NCBI RefSeq assembly: GCF_019090165.1
Contig: NZ_JAHRIB010000061.1
Location: forward strand, 1-64,000
From: Streptomyces sp. BV286
GTDB lineage: Bacteria; Actinomycetota; Actinomycetes; Streptomycetales; Streptomycetaceae
Length of the DNA: 64,000 bases
Reading direction: 5' to 3'
Under the pieces are notes generated by a model that was not told the DNA's origin, did no database searches, and was given only the letters and a program-made list of their open reading frames with translations. Each line of letters begins with the position of its first letter. Position 1 is the first letter of the stretch. Positions 25,131-33,342 of the stretch are shown here, piece by piece. Both the position numbers and the translations under genes were made by a program.

Positions 25131-27296
25131 ATGACGTCAGCCGACCCCGCCCGCGGCTCCTCCCGGCCCCAGGACCCTTCCGCCACGGCCTCCCAGGGCA
25201 GCTCGCCCGACCGTTTCCCCGACCGCTCACTCGACGCGGTCCTCCGACGCGAACGCGACTACCACGACGTCTGCCGTGCCGCCCTCGCCGCGATGGTCGA
25301 AGGGGCACAGGAGCACGTCGTCTCGGGAGAGGACGTGTCGGCGTCCGGTGCCGACGCCGAAGTACTCGGGTACCGGCTCCGCAGCCGGGCGAAGGAGATG
25401 CGCGAGCTGCCCGAAGGCCCGCTGTTCTTCGGGCGGCTGGACCACGGCAGGGACCGCCCGGCCGCCGGTGACCATGCCGGGCAGAGCTATCACATCGGAC
25501 GGCGGAGGATCAGCGAGCACCCCGCGGCCCCGCCCCTCGTCGTCGACTGGCGTGCGCCCGTCTCCCGCGCCTTCTACCAGGCGAGCTCCCGCGATCCACA
25601 GGGTGTGGACGTGCGGCGGCGGTTCGGCTGGGCGCCGGGCAGCCGGGGGGACTCCGCCGACCTCACCGGGCTGGAGGACGAGCACCTCGGCGGGAACGAG
25701 CGCCCTACGAGCCCTCAGAAGGGGAGCCGCATTCTCGCGAGCGAGATCGAGCGCCCCCGCGTCGGCCCGATGCGCGACATCGCCGCGACCATCCAGCCGG
25801 ACCAGGACGACCTCGTACGGGCGGACCTCGCCGTGTCCGTGTGCGTCCAGGGCGCGCCCGGCACGGGCAAGACGGCCGTCGGGCTGCACCGGGCCGCGTA
25901 CCTGCTCTACACGTATCCGCAGCGCATCCGGCGCGGGGGACTGCTGATCCTCGGGCCGAACCCCACCTTCCTCTCCTACATCTCGGAGGTGCTGCCCGCG
26001 CTCGGCGAGACCGGCGTGCGGCAGTCCACGATCGCCGACGAGATCGGCCGGCACCCGATCAGGGGCGAGGACGACGAGACGGCCGCCGTCGTCAAGCACG
26101 ACGCGCGCATGGCGGAGGTGCTGCGGCGCGCCCTGTACGCCAGGGTGAACCCGGCCGTCGCCGACGACCTGGCCGTGCCCGACGGTTCGTACCGCTGGCG
26201 GGTGCCCGCCCGGGCGCTCGCGCGGATCGTGGCGGACGTACGGGCGGAGGAGCCGCCGTACGCCGTCGGACGGGAGCGCGTACGGACCCGGGTCGTGCGG
26301 CATCTGCAGGCCCAGGCGGAACTGCGGTCCGGGCCCCCGGCGAACGCCTGGCTGCAGAAGGTCTCGCGGGCACGGCCCGTGAGCGCGTACGTCGACGCGG
26401 TGTGGCCCAGGGTGCGGCCGGAGGAGGTCGTCGCGGAGCTGCTCACCGACCCGGACGCACTGGCCGCGGCGGCGGACGGTGTCCTGGACGCGGACGAGCA
26501 GAAGGCGGTCCTGTGGGCGCGGCCGCCCAGGTCGTGGAAGTCGGCCCGCTGGTCCACCGCCGATCTGGTGCTGCTCGACGAAGTGGCCGGACTGGCCGAA
26601 CACCCCGTCGGATACGGCCACTTGGTCATCGACGAGGCGCAGGACCTGTCGCCGATGGAATGCCGTGCGATCGGCCGCCGCGCCACCTTCGGATCGGTCA
26701 CGGTCCTCGGCGACCTCGCCCAGGGGACCACGCCGTGGGCCGCGCGGGAGTGGGGCGAGCTGCTTGCGCACCTGGGGAAGCCCGAGGCGGCGGTCGTGCC
26801 GTTGACCATCGGGTTCCGGGTGCCCGAGGCGGTGGTCGGACTGGCCAACCGGGTACTGGCCCTGCTGGACGTGGGGGTGCCTCCGGGGCGGTCCCTGCGC
26901 AGGGACGGCGAGTTGAGGATCCTCCCCACGGACGACGTGCTGCGCGAGACGGTCGACGCCGTCCGCCGGGCGCTCACCCACGAAGGGTCCGTGGGGGTCA
27001 TCGCGGCCGACCCGGACGTCGAGCGGGTGCGGGAGGCGCTCGACGCCGCCGGGATCGAAGTGGCCGATGTGGACCAACTCAGGGCTCGTACGACCGTGTT
27101 GGCGGCCGGAGCCGCGAAGGGACTCGAGTACGACCACGTCGTCGCCGTGGAGCCGGCGACGATCGCGGACGGGCCGGTAGGTGAACGGGGCCGGGGGTCG
27201 GGGCGGGGGCGGGGGCTGAACCAGCTGTACGTCGTCCTGACGCGGGCCGTGTCCAGGCTGGACGTCGTACACGCGCGGCCGTTGCCGTTCGAGTGA
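25131..27296 (+). CDS. HelD-like UvrD/Rep-family ATPase
   Basis: 721 aa. The N-terminal segment matches HelD-type proteins: FGRLDHG, YHIGRRRI, then VVDWRAPVSRAFYQA (about 99-151). Walker A GAPGTGKTA at 241-249, motif II DEAQD at about 500, and late helicase motifs AAGAAKGLEYDHVV and NQLYVVLTRAVSRL near the C-terminus. HelD/HelR proteins displace RNA polymerase from stalled complexes or DNA; Streptomyces HelR protects against rifamycins. Whether this paralogue binds RNA polymerase is unproven. Probably controlled by the adjacent TetR regulator. Confidence 0.85.
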   Translation: MTSADPARGSSRPQDPSATASQGSSPDRFPDRSLDAVLRRERDYHDVCRAALAAMVEGAQEHVVSGEDVSASGADAEVLGYRLRSRAKEMRELPEGPLFFGRLDHGRDRPAAGDHAGQSYHIGRRRISEHPAAPPLVVDWRAPVSRAFYQASSRDPQGVDVRRRFGWAPGSRGDSADLTGLEDEHLGGNERPTSPQKGSRILASEIERPRVGPMRDIAATIQPDQDDLVRADLAVSVCVQGAPGTGKTAVGLHRAAYLLYTYPQRIRRGGLLILGPNPTFLSYISEVLPALGETGVRQSTIADEIGRHPIRGEDDETAAVVKHDARMAEVLRRALYARVNPAVADDLAVPDGSYRWRVPARALARIVADVRAEEPPYAVGRERVRTRVVRHLQAQAELRSGPPANAWLQKVSRARPVSAYVDAVWPRVRPEEVVAELLTDPDALAAAADGVLDADEQKAVLWARPPRSWKSARWSTADLVLLDEVAGLAEHPVGYGHLVIDEAQDLSPMECRAIGRRATFGSVTVLGDLAQGTTPWAAREWGELLAHLGKPEAAVVPLTIGFRVPEAVVGLANRVLALLDVGVPPGRSLRRDGELRILPTDDVLRETVDAVRRALTHEGSVGVIAADPDVERVREALDAAGIEVADVDQLRARTTVLAAGAAKGLEYDHVVAVEPATIADGPVGERGRGSGRGRGLNQLYVVLTRAVSRLDVVHARPLPFE

Positions 27297-27351
27297 GGGC
27301 TGCGGCCGCGCGTGGCTCGCCGGCGGTGAACGGCATCCCCGGCCGACCGGT

Positions 27352-28212
27352 CTACGGGGTGTCGCCGGGCCCTGCCGGAGCGTCGAGCACGGGGATCAAC
27401 TGCTCCTCCTCGTAGGTCAGATGCGCCTCCAGCGCGGCGGTGAGGCGCTCGACCTCCTCGCGTACGTGCGCGGGGTCCGCCTGAGCCGTACCGATGACCT
27501 GCTTCAACTCCGCGGTCAGAGCGGCGATCTGCACGTGTTCCTCGCGCAGGCGGTCCAGGGCGGGGGAGAGCTCCGGGCGCTGGTCGGCCAGGAAGGGGAA
27601 CATGCCGAGGTCCTCGCCGGTGTGGTGGTTGTGCAGGCCCTGGCAGAAGGTCAGACAGTTGATACGGAGCTGGGCGCCGAGCGTGGCGCCCGCCTCGCCG
27701 ATCTCCTTGCGGATCAGGGCGAGTTCGCGGCGGAACGCGTCATGGATCGCCTTGACCGCCTGCCCCATCGAGGAGGCGTTCACGTTCGGCGGGCCGTCGC
27801 CGGCGATCTCGTGGAGGGCGACGACCGGAATCACGCGACGTGTACCGGCCTGGTATTCCGCCCAGCCCAAGTCGGCCTCGACCGCGCGGGCGAAGGCCTC
27901 GTCGCGTGCGGCGCCCGTCAGCACCTCGGCCTTGGCCTCGTACGTGAACACCCCTGTCTCCACCGTGACTTGGGGTTGTGCGACGAGATTGTGGTACCAG
28001 TCCGGGTGCTTCGGGCTGCCGCCTGCCGAGGCGATGACCAGCACGCTGCCGCCGCCGTCGGGGTAGTAGCCGAGGGGGGTGGTGCGGCGCTCGCCGGAAC
28101 GGGCCCCAGTGGTGGTGAGCAGGATCAGCCGGGCGCCCTCGAAATAGCCGCCGACCTCCCCGGCGTTGGCGCGGAATTCCTCGATGACCTGCTGGTTGAA
28201 GTCGTTGGGCAT
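27352..28212 (-). CDS. F420-type nitroreductase fused to a hemerythrin domain
   Basis: 286 aa from the ATG at 28212 (MPNDFNQQVIEEFRANAG). Residues 1-135 match the deazaflavin-dependent nitroreductase (Ddn-like) family, including LTTTGARSGERRTTPLGY and PDWYHNLVAQPQVTVE. Residues 150-275 form a hemerythrin HHE four-helix domain with His157, HNHHTGE (His196/Glu200), EEH (His226) and HLTYEEE (His264/Glu268). F420H2-dependent reduction joined to a diiron O2- or NO-responsive domain is an unusual combination. The GC-rich upstream extension to 28263 is rejected. Confidence 0.87.
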   Translation of the reverse strand: MPNDFNQQVIEEFRANAGEVGGYFEGARLILLTTTGARSGERRTTPLGYYPDGGGSVLVIASAGGSPKHPDWYHNLVAQPQVTVETGVFTYEAKAEVLTGAARDEAFARAVEADLGWAEYQAGTRRVIPVVALHEIAGDGPPNVNASSMGQAVKAIHDAFRRELALIRKEIGEAGATLGAQLRINCLTFCQGLHNHHTGEDLGMFPFLADQRPELSPALDRLREEHVQIAALTAELKQVIGTAQADPAHVREEVERLTAALEAHLTYEEEQLIPVLDAPAGPGDTP

Positions 28213-28773
28213 TCTCTTCTTTCTTCTCGGTGGATTCCGGATCAGGGCATGGGGAATCGCCACGCGGCGAATTCGGTCCCGCCCGTGCGGGGGTGATGGA
28301 ACGGTGAGCGCCGGAAACTTCAGCGCTGGAGCGGGGGGTGACGTGGACGCTTACGGTGGCGAGACGCGCGAACGCACGCTGTACGGAGGCGTGGTCGCGT
28401 CGGTGTGCCCTTGGGCTGGCGCGTGGATGCGTGGATACGTGGATGCGCGTACGGGGCAACGGGGCACGTGGGTACGCGGATGCGACGCGCTCGGCACGCT
28501 TGGCCCGCCTGGCGTGTCGCCGTGCGGCGCCCGCTACGAGCGCTCGGCGTACGCACGGGAGAAAGGGCGGCCCTCTGGCCCGCCCGGGCCTCACTCGGAG
28601 GCCGGGAACCCTACTGTTTCTTGGCCCATGGCCGACCCGGCAGTCACGGAGAAGAGATTAGGGGAATGGGCGCGTACAGGCAATGCCTTTGTTTTCGCGG
28701 TGCTTGATATCGGCCGCGCTCGGCGAAATCAATCCGGTGGAACCGTCGGGCGCCGGATGTCAGCCTGGTGCGC
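28213..28773. other. 561-base intergenic region without a convincing gene
   Basis: I see only GC-rich sequence with imperfect direct repeats of GTGGATGCG/GTGGATACG around 28422-28446 and a GGGCGGCC/GGCCCGCC hairpin near 28567-28590. Open frames here have poor codon character. The promoters of the flanking divergent genes must lie here, but I cannot place them confidently. Confidence 0.5.
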
Positions 28774-30144
28774 ATGTCCGAGAACACCGAGGCGGTCTTG
28801 CGGGAGTTGTACGCCTCTCTCAGTCTGCGCAAGCGTCCCGAGGACGTGGCCCAGCTCGTCCGCGACCTCCTCGAAGCGGGCGCGGGGCCGGACGGCCTCG
28901 ACCCGGCCACCCGCAGGGCGCTCGACAAGGCCACCCGCACCTCGCTGCGCACCCTGTGGCACGGATACACCTCGATGCTGGAGGACTTCGCCCGCCCGGT
29001 CGGTGCCGGGCGCCAACTGGACCGAGCGGCAGCCCTGTTCGAGTCCGTGCAGGTGCTGCCCGACGAGGCCGGTGAGGATCCCGCACAGGTGGAGGCGGCG
29101 ATCAGGGCCGCGGGTGCCGAGATCCGCAAGGAGTTCGGCCGCAGCGACTTCCTCGACGACCGGCTGAACCGCACTCAGCGCGCCGAGGCCGGACTGGGCG
29201 AGGTGTCCAAGCGGCAGTACAACAAGCGCTTCAGGCTGCTGCGGCGCATGGAGGCCAAGCTCGCCACGATCCTCGCGGGACAGCGCAAGCGCGAGATCAC
29301 GATGATCGGCAAGAGCGGCCTCGCGTCCCGGCTGTCGTACGAGGAGTTCGCGGCCGATCACGCCACGGCGGCTTTCATCGCGTACCTCACCGCCCGCGCC
29401 AACCTGCGCGGCGAGTTCACGATCCAGGGGCAGCAACAGGCGTACGACGAGGTGGCCGAGGCGCTCTACCGGCGGCTGGAGCCCGGGACGGCCGGCTGGT
29501 TCGCCGTCGCGCACGTGCATCCGACGGCCGACGTGCTGCGGCACGTCGGAGACGAGCAGCGGGGGACGCTGCTCGGGCGCTGGTACCGGATCCTGCTCGA
29601 CGTCGCCGAACAACTGGAGGCGGTGTGGGAGCGGGGGCCCCTGGACCGTACGACGATGATCGTGCAGCGCGGGAACGACTCCACGACCTGGAACCAGGCC
29701 GCCCGGGCGTGGACGAGGGCGCGGGCCAACTGGTTCGCGCTGCTGGAGTCGATGGGGGCGGGTGACGTCATCGATCGGATCTGCCCCGGCAAGGTGCTGC
29801 TGCTCGTCGCGGCGGATGTCGCCGCGTGGCACCGCCGGTCGGGCGGCGGGCTGCACCCGGACACCGACGTGTGGGCGGAACTGCCGTTGCCCTGGGAGGT
29901 GTTGCGGGGCGAGGCGCAGTGCCCGCGGTGGCTGGTCGATCAGGTGTGCCGGCGCAACGGCGTGGATCCGGAGCGGGGTGGCTGGACCCGGGCCCGGCGG
30001 GCTGTGAGTGCCGTGCCGTTCCGGGCGACGCCCGAGCTGGTGCACGGGGTGACGGTCGCCGACCCGATGCTGGCGACGCTGCTCCGCTCCACGGGCGCGT
30101 TCTCCGGGAAGAAGCCGCGTCCCGCCGCATCGGAAATCCTTTGA
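28774..30144 (+). CDS. Unrecognised 456-aa protein next to the tRNA-like pair
   Basis: From the ATG at 28774 (MSENTEAVLRELYASL; the GTG at 28768 is an alternative). It is largely alpha-helical with a basic centre (VSKRQYNKRFRLLRRMEAKL, RKREI), then FIAYLTARANLRGEFT, GRWYRILLDVAEQLE, TMIVQRGNDSTTWNQAARAW and ICPGKVLLLVAADVAAWHRR. No signal peptide, membrane helix, Walker motif or metal site seen. The basic patches and tight spacing to two tRNA-like sequences (35 bases from the stop) make an RNA-related role worth testing, but that is inference. Codon use looks native. Confidence 0.75.
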   Translation: MSENTEAVLRELYASLSLRKRPEDVAQLVRDLLEAGAGPDGLDPATRRALDKATRTSLRTLWHGYTSMLEDFARPVGAGRQLDRAAALFESVQVLPDEAGEDPAQVEAAIRAAGAEIRKEFGRSDFLDDRLNRTQRAEAGLGEVSKRQYNKRFRLLRRMEAKLATILAGQRKREITMIGKSGLASRLSYEEFAADHATAAFIAYLTARANLRGEFTIQGQQQAYDEVAEALYRRLEPGTAGWFAVAHVHPTADVLRHVGDEQRGTLLGRWYRILLDVAEQLEAVWERGPLDRTTMIVQRGNDSTTWNQAARAWTRARANWFALLESMGAGDVIDRICPGKVLLLVAADVAAWHRRSGGGLHPDTDVWAELPLPWEVLRGEAQCPRWLVDQVCRRNGVDPERGGWTRARRAVSAVPFRATPELVHGVTVADPMLATLLRSTGAFSGKKPRPAASEIL

Positions 30145-30179
30145 CCCGTGAGGGAGTCAGTGGCGAGGATCGGGACAGC

Positions 30180-30250
30180 GACGGGGAAGCTCAGTGGTGG
30201 AGCGGCCGGCTGAAATCCGGTTGGACGCAGGTTCGAGCCCTGCCCCCGTC
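30180..30250 (+). tRNA. tRNA-like sequence, anticodon GAA (Phe-like), atypical
   Basis: It folds as a complete cloverleaf: 7-bp acceptor GACGGGG/CCCCGTC, D stem GCTC/GAGC with a 7-base loop, anticodon stem GCCGG/CCGGT (one G-U), loop CTGAAAT giving GAA, 5-base variable loop, and T arm GCAGG-TTCGAGC-CCTGC. Odd points: positions 8-9 are AA rather than T8, position 21 is G, and the following (discriminator) base is G where tRNA-Phe has A. No encoded CCA. It may be a divergent tRNA, a tRNA mimic or a pseudogene. Confidence 0.6.
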
Positions 30251-30264
30251 GTTCGTGCCACGGG

Positions 30265-30335
30265 CACCGGGAAGCTCTGCGGTGGAGCGCCCGGCTCGGG
30301 ACCGGGTGGACGCAGGTTCGAATCCTGCTCCGGTG
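30265..30335 (+). tRNA. tRNA-like sequence, anticodon CGG (Pro-like), atypical
   Basis: Cloverleaf: acceptor CACCGGG/TCCGGTG (one G-U), D stem GCTC/GAGC, anticodon stem CCCGG/CCGGG, loop CTCGGGA giving CGG, and T arm GCAGG-TTCGAAT-CCTGC. It shares the AA at positions 8-9 and an identical variable region plus T-stem (TGGACGCAGGTTCGA) with the tRNA-like sequence 14 bases upstream, so the pair arose by duplication. The discriminator base is C, not the A expected for tRNA-Pro. No encoded CCA. Confidence 0.6.
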
Positions 30336-30413
30336 CCTGTGGGACGGCCGGACCCCGTGCTGTGACCGGTGCACGGTGGACCGCCGGCACCTGTCCGTGG
30401 TCGACTCCCTGCC

Positions 30414-30809
30414 ATGAGTCTGTCGGTCGATGTGTACGTGCCCCGTGCTGAGGGCGGCATCGAGGTGCTGGACGTGCCGCCCGGATGCTCCGACGCGGCG
30501 GGCGGGGAGCACTGGCGCACCGAGGTGTGGGGGTCGGAGCCGGTCCGTTCGCTGGGCGCGCGGTTCCTTCCGCGACTGGCCACCGAGGACCTCACCGTGG
30601 CGCCGGACGAGATGCCCGCGTTCCTCGCCGAGTGCGACCTCGTCCGCGCGCACCTGACGCGGATCGCCGAGCACCTGGACCCGGACCCGGGAACAGGCCC
30701 GCCGAGATCCCCCTCCGAGCACGCCGACGACGTGGGCCGCCGCCTGGACAACATCGTGGACGCGGCCCGGCGGGCGCTGGACATCGGCGGCGGGGTCATC
30801 ATCTGGTAG
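30414..30809 (+). CDS. Hypothetical protein, 131 aa
   Basis: From the ATG at 30414 (MSLSVDVYVPRAEGG), just after the tRNA-like pair. An N-terminal beta-rich part is followed by EMPAFLAECDLVRAHLTRIAEHL and a C-terminal helix (VGRRLDNIVDAARRALDIGGGVIIW). Looks like a small cytoplasmic alpha/beta protein. No recognised motif. Codon use fits the genome. Confidence 0.65.
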   Translation: MSLSVDVYVPRAEGGIEVLDVPPGCSDAAGGEHWRTEVWGSEPVRSLGARFLPRLATEDLTVAPDEMPAFLAECDLVRAHLTRIAEHLDPDPGTGPPRSPSEHADDVGRRLDNIVDAARRALDIGGGVIIW

Positions 30810-31066
30810 CCGGGGCCGCGACGGGCGGACAGGCGTGGCCCGGCTACCCGGAGGGGCCGCATCGGCGGAGGGGGCAGCGGAGTGCCTCCGGGGCGTGGGG
30901 CCGCAGGGTCTGCGGACGATGAGGAACGGCGAGGAACGACGAGGAAGAGGAGCGGCTGACTGTCACCTGGTGACCATCGTGCCGAAGCCCGGCGGGCATC
31001 CGTGGCCTGGAACGTTCAGGTGTCGGCCGGGACGGGTTTCCTCGGCCGGCTGACGCCGGGTTTCCG

Positions 31067-32026
31067 TCACACGTCGGTCCTCGCTGCGCGGGCGGCGAAG
31101 GCGGCCGGGGTGAGGCCGGTGCGGTCGCGGAAGAAGCGGCCGAAGTTCGCGGGGTCGGTGAAGCCGAGGTGGACGGCCACAGTCCGGGCATCCCACCGGG
31201 CACCTCCCAGCAGGCGCCGGGCTTCCAGGAGGCGCCGCTCGTCGATGAGTTCACGTACACCCTTGCCCGTGGCGTCCCGGGCGGCACGGCTGAGGGTGCG
31301 GACCGAACAGCCGAGCAACTCGGCGTAGTCCGCGGCGTGATGCAACTCGCGAAAGTGCAGCTCCAGGGTGTCCAGGAAGCGCCCGTACCTGTCGGCACGG
31401 CCGCGGTCGGCGCGGGCCGTGGCGGCGGCCGTTGCCGTACCGAGGGGGTCGAGGCCCGGGGAGTTGGCCAGGCGCAGCAGCAGCGATTCGAGCAGGCTGC
31501 GCCGCAGGGCGTGGTGGATGTCGAGAGGGCGGCGTCCCAGTGCGCGGTGTTCGTCCAGGAGCTGGAGCGCCGTCTGCTGGAGCCAGGCGGCGTCGTCGGC
31601 TTGCGGGCTCAGCACGGCAGGGGCGTCGTGCGCGGTGAGCGGGGCCAGCAGACGGGCGATGTCGGGCCGCAGCACGTCCGGTTCGAACAGGATGAACGGG
31701 CCGCGCGCCGCGCCGGGCGGATGCCAGCACTGCGCGTGCCCGGGACGCACCCACAGCCACTGGCCGGCGGCGACGGTCCGCGTGACGTGGTCGACGTCGT
31801 GCCGCAGCTCACCCTCGGTGACCAGGATCAGGTAGTGGAAGGTGGCACGGCCCGGCCGGGGCGGGTTCCACGGCCAGCTGTCGTGCTGGGCGAAGAAGTC
31901 CTCGACGGTACTCACTTCAAGGCCGTAGGGAGTACCGACCGGGGGCTGGAAACCGTACAGCGGAACCGCAACTGGTCCGCCCCGCCCGCCCTGCACGCTC
32001 GGCCTCGAGTGTCGCTTGTCGACCAT
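31067..32026 (-). CDS. AraC-family transcriptional regulator
   Basis: 319 aa from the ATG at 32026 (MVDKRHSRPSVQGG). An N-terminal cupin-like ligand domain (ATFHYLILVTEGELRHDVD, GHAQCWHPPG) is followed by a C-terminal double helix-turn-helix with DARTVAVHLGFTDPANFGRFFRDRTGLTPAAF. A TAGGCT -10 (minus strand) lies about 11 bases upstream of this ATG. The frame is open 20 codons further, but that part lies upstream of the -10. Divergent from the MmcQ-like gene, its likely target. Confidence 0.87.
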   Translation of the reverse strand: MVDKRHSRPSVQGGRGGPVAVPLYGFQPPVGTPYGLEVSTVEDFFAQHDSWPWNPPRPGRATFHYLILVTEGELRHDVDHVTRTVAAGQWLWVRPGHAQCWHPPGAARGPFILFEPDVLRPDIARLLAPLTAHDAPAVLSPQADDAAWLQQTALQLLDEHRALGRRPLDIHHALRRSLLESLLLRLANSPGLDPLGTATAAATARADRGRADRYGRFLDTLELHFRELHHAADYAELLGCSVRTLSRAARDATGKGVRELIDERRLLEARRLLGGARWDARTVAVHLGFTDPANFGRFFRDRTGLTPAAFAARAARTDV

Positions 32027-32158
32027 CACGTGTCCGCAGCCTACCGCCCTTCCCGTCGGCTTCGACGGAAGGATGGAACGCGCCACCGCGCCCGCGCGGC
32101 GCGCTCTGCGCCCCCTTCGATGCCGCAGCCCGTCACCACCCGAGAAGGCTCACCACCC

Positions 32159-32554
32159 ATGAACGGATCGACTCTGCACAAGACCGCCGCCGACCGCGCC
32201 GAGGAACTTCCCGGAGCCCAGCTGGAGCATCCCTTCGGCCCCGACTGGGAGGTCTTCAAGGTGCGCGGCAAGGTGTTCATGCTGATGACCGACGTCCCCG
32301 GACGCCCCGTCGTGATCCTCAAGGCGGACCCCGGCGAAGCCCACGCCCTGCGGGAGCAGTACAGCCACATCACCCCCGGCTACCACATGAACAAAAAGCA
32401 CTGGATCACCCTGGAGAGCGGAGAAGGCATCGACAAGGAGCTCGTCAGGGAGCTCGTCACCGACTCCTACCGGCTCGTCGTCGCCCTTCTGTCCAAGGCC
32501 GAGCAGCCCGTCGACCCGCACACCTACGGCACCGGCACGCGGACGGCCCGGTGA
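32159..32554 (+). CDS. MmcQ/YjbR-family protein
   Basis: 131 aa from the ATG at 32159 (MNGSTLHKTAADRAEELPG). Family hallmarks are LEHPFGPDWEVFKVRGKVFML, VILKADPGEAHALREQY and TPGYHMNKKHWITLE. The fold binds DNA in some members, but the general role is unsettled. The long upstream open frame is the antisense of the AraC gene. Divergent from that regulator across 132 bases, a common local-regulator arrangement. Confidence 0.85.
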   Translation: MNGSTLHKTAADRAEELPGAQLEHPFGPDWEVFKVRGKVFMLMTDVPGRPVVILKADPGEAHALREQYSHITPGYHMNKKHWITLESGEGIDKELVRELVTDSYRLVVALLSKAEQPVDPHTYGTGTRTAR

Positions 32555-32610
32555 GCGCGGACGGCAACCGGCTCCAGGACACCGCCCGCCGGACGTGGCG
32601 TAGCGCACTT

Positions 32611-32630
32611 TTGCAAGCACGTGCTTGCAA
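32611..32630. promoter_or_regulatory. Perfect 20-bp palindrome upstream of the XRE regulator
   Basis: TTGCAAGCACGTGCTTGCAA is a perfect 20-bp palindrome 30 bases before the regulator's ATG at 32661. A further half-site-like TAGCAAG follows at 32635-32641. It probably overlaps the promoter and is the natural candidate for an autoregulatory operator of the adjacent helix-turn-helix protein. Confidence 0.65.
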
Positions 32631-32660
32631 TAGTTAGCAAGGGTGGTGCAGGGTGGGGGC

Positions 32661-33209
32661 ATGGCATCGCTCAACGTCGGCAATCTTGGTGAGTACCTGC
32701 GGGACCAGCGGCGCAACGCGCAGCTGAGCCTGCGGCAGCTCGCCGAGGCGGCCGGGGTGTCCAATCCGTATCTGAGCCAGATCGAGCGCGGGCTGCGCAA
32801 GCCGAGCGCGGAGGTGTTGCAGCAGGTCGCCAAGGCCCTGCGGATCTCCGCCGAGACGCTGTACGTCCGTGCCGGGATCCTGGACGCGGAGCGCGACCGG
32901 GACGAGGTGGAGACGCGTGCGGTCATCATCGCGGACCCGACGCTCACCGAGCGGCAGAAGCAGGTGCTGCTCCAGATCTACGAGTCCTTCCGCAAGGAGA
33001 ACGGGTTCGAGATCAAGACCGTCGAGGACGCTCTGGACGTCACGGACGCCGACACGACAGGCGCAGCGGACGCAACAGCCGTAACGAATGGTGGGGACAC
33101 CGTCGTTGACAGGGCCCGCACGGCCGACGGCAGCGATGCCGCAGAGAACGATCCGCATGACCCGCACAACCCGCACAGCCCGTTTGACAAGCATTCCTCC
33201 GCCGGCTGA
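32661..33209 (+). CDS. XRE-family regulator, Rv0474-like
   Basis: 182 aa. XRE helix-turn-helix at about 8-66 (LGEYLRDQRRNAQLSLRQLA, GVSNPYLSQIERGLRKPSAE). Then a short helical region (LTERQKQVLLQIYESFRKEN) and an Ala/Asp/Thr-rich tail with HDPHNPHSP. Order and character match M. tuberculosis Rv0474, which precedes hbhA (Rv0475). The ATG at 32661 follows AGGGTGGGGG. The perfect palindrome upstream suggests autoregulation. Confidence 0.88.
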   Translation: MASLNVGNLGEYLRDQRRNAQLSLRQLAEAAGVSNPYLSQIERGLRKPSAEVLQQVAKALRISAETLYVRAGILDAERDRDEVETRAVIIADPTLTERQKQVLLQIYESFRKENGFEIKTVEDALDVTDADTTGAADATAVTNGGDTVVDRARTADGSDAAENDPHDPHNPHSPFDKHSSAG

Positions 33210-33342
33210 CCGAGTCCGGCACGACCGGGCGCGGCACGGCCGAGTCCGGTACGGACCGGCCCGATCTGCCCGGTCGGCCGCGGAGTACCGACAGACAAAC
33301 CCTCACGCTCCACGCCTTAGCGATTCCGGGAGGACCGCCACC

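Noticed and set aside
28338..28661. Possible 107-aa gene in the large gap before the 456-aa protein
   Set aside because: No ribosome site, an Arg-rich translation without structure, and repeats in the DNA; it looks like non-coding sequence.
30157..30722. Minus-strand frames over the tRNA-like region with repeated GAGFEPAS/GSNLRPTG segments
   Set aside because: These peptides are translations of the T-arm and anticodon sequences of the two tRNA-like elements, not proteins.
31169..32158. 461-aa reading of the MmcQ frame
   Set aside because: Residues before 32159 are the antisense of the AraC gene; only the C-terminal 131 residues match MmcQ/YjbR.
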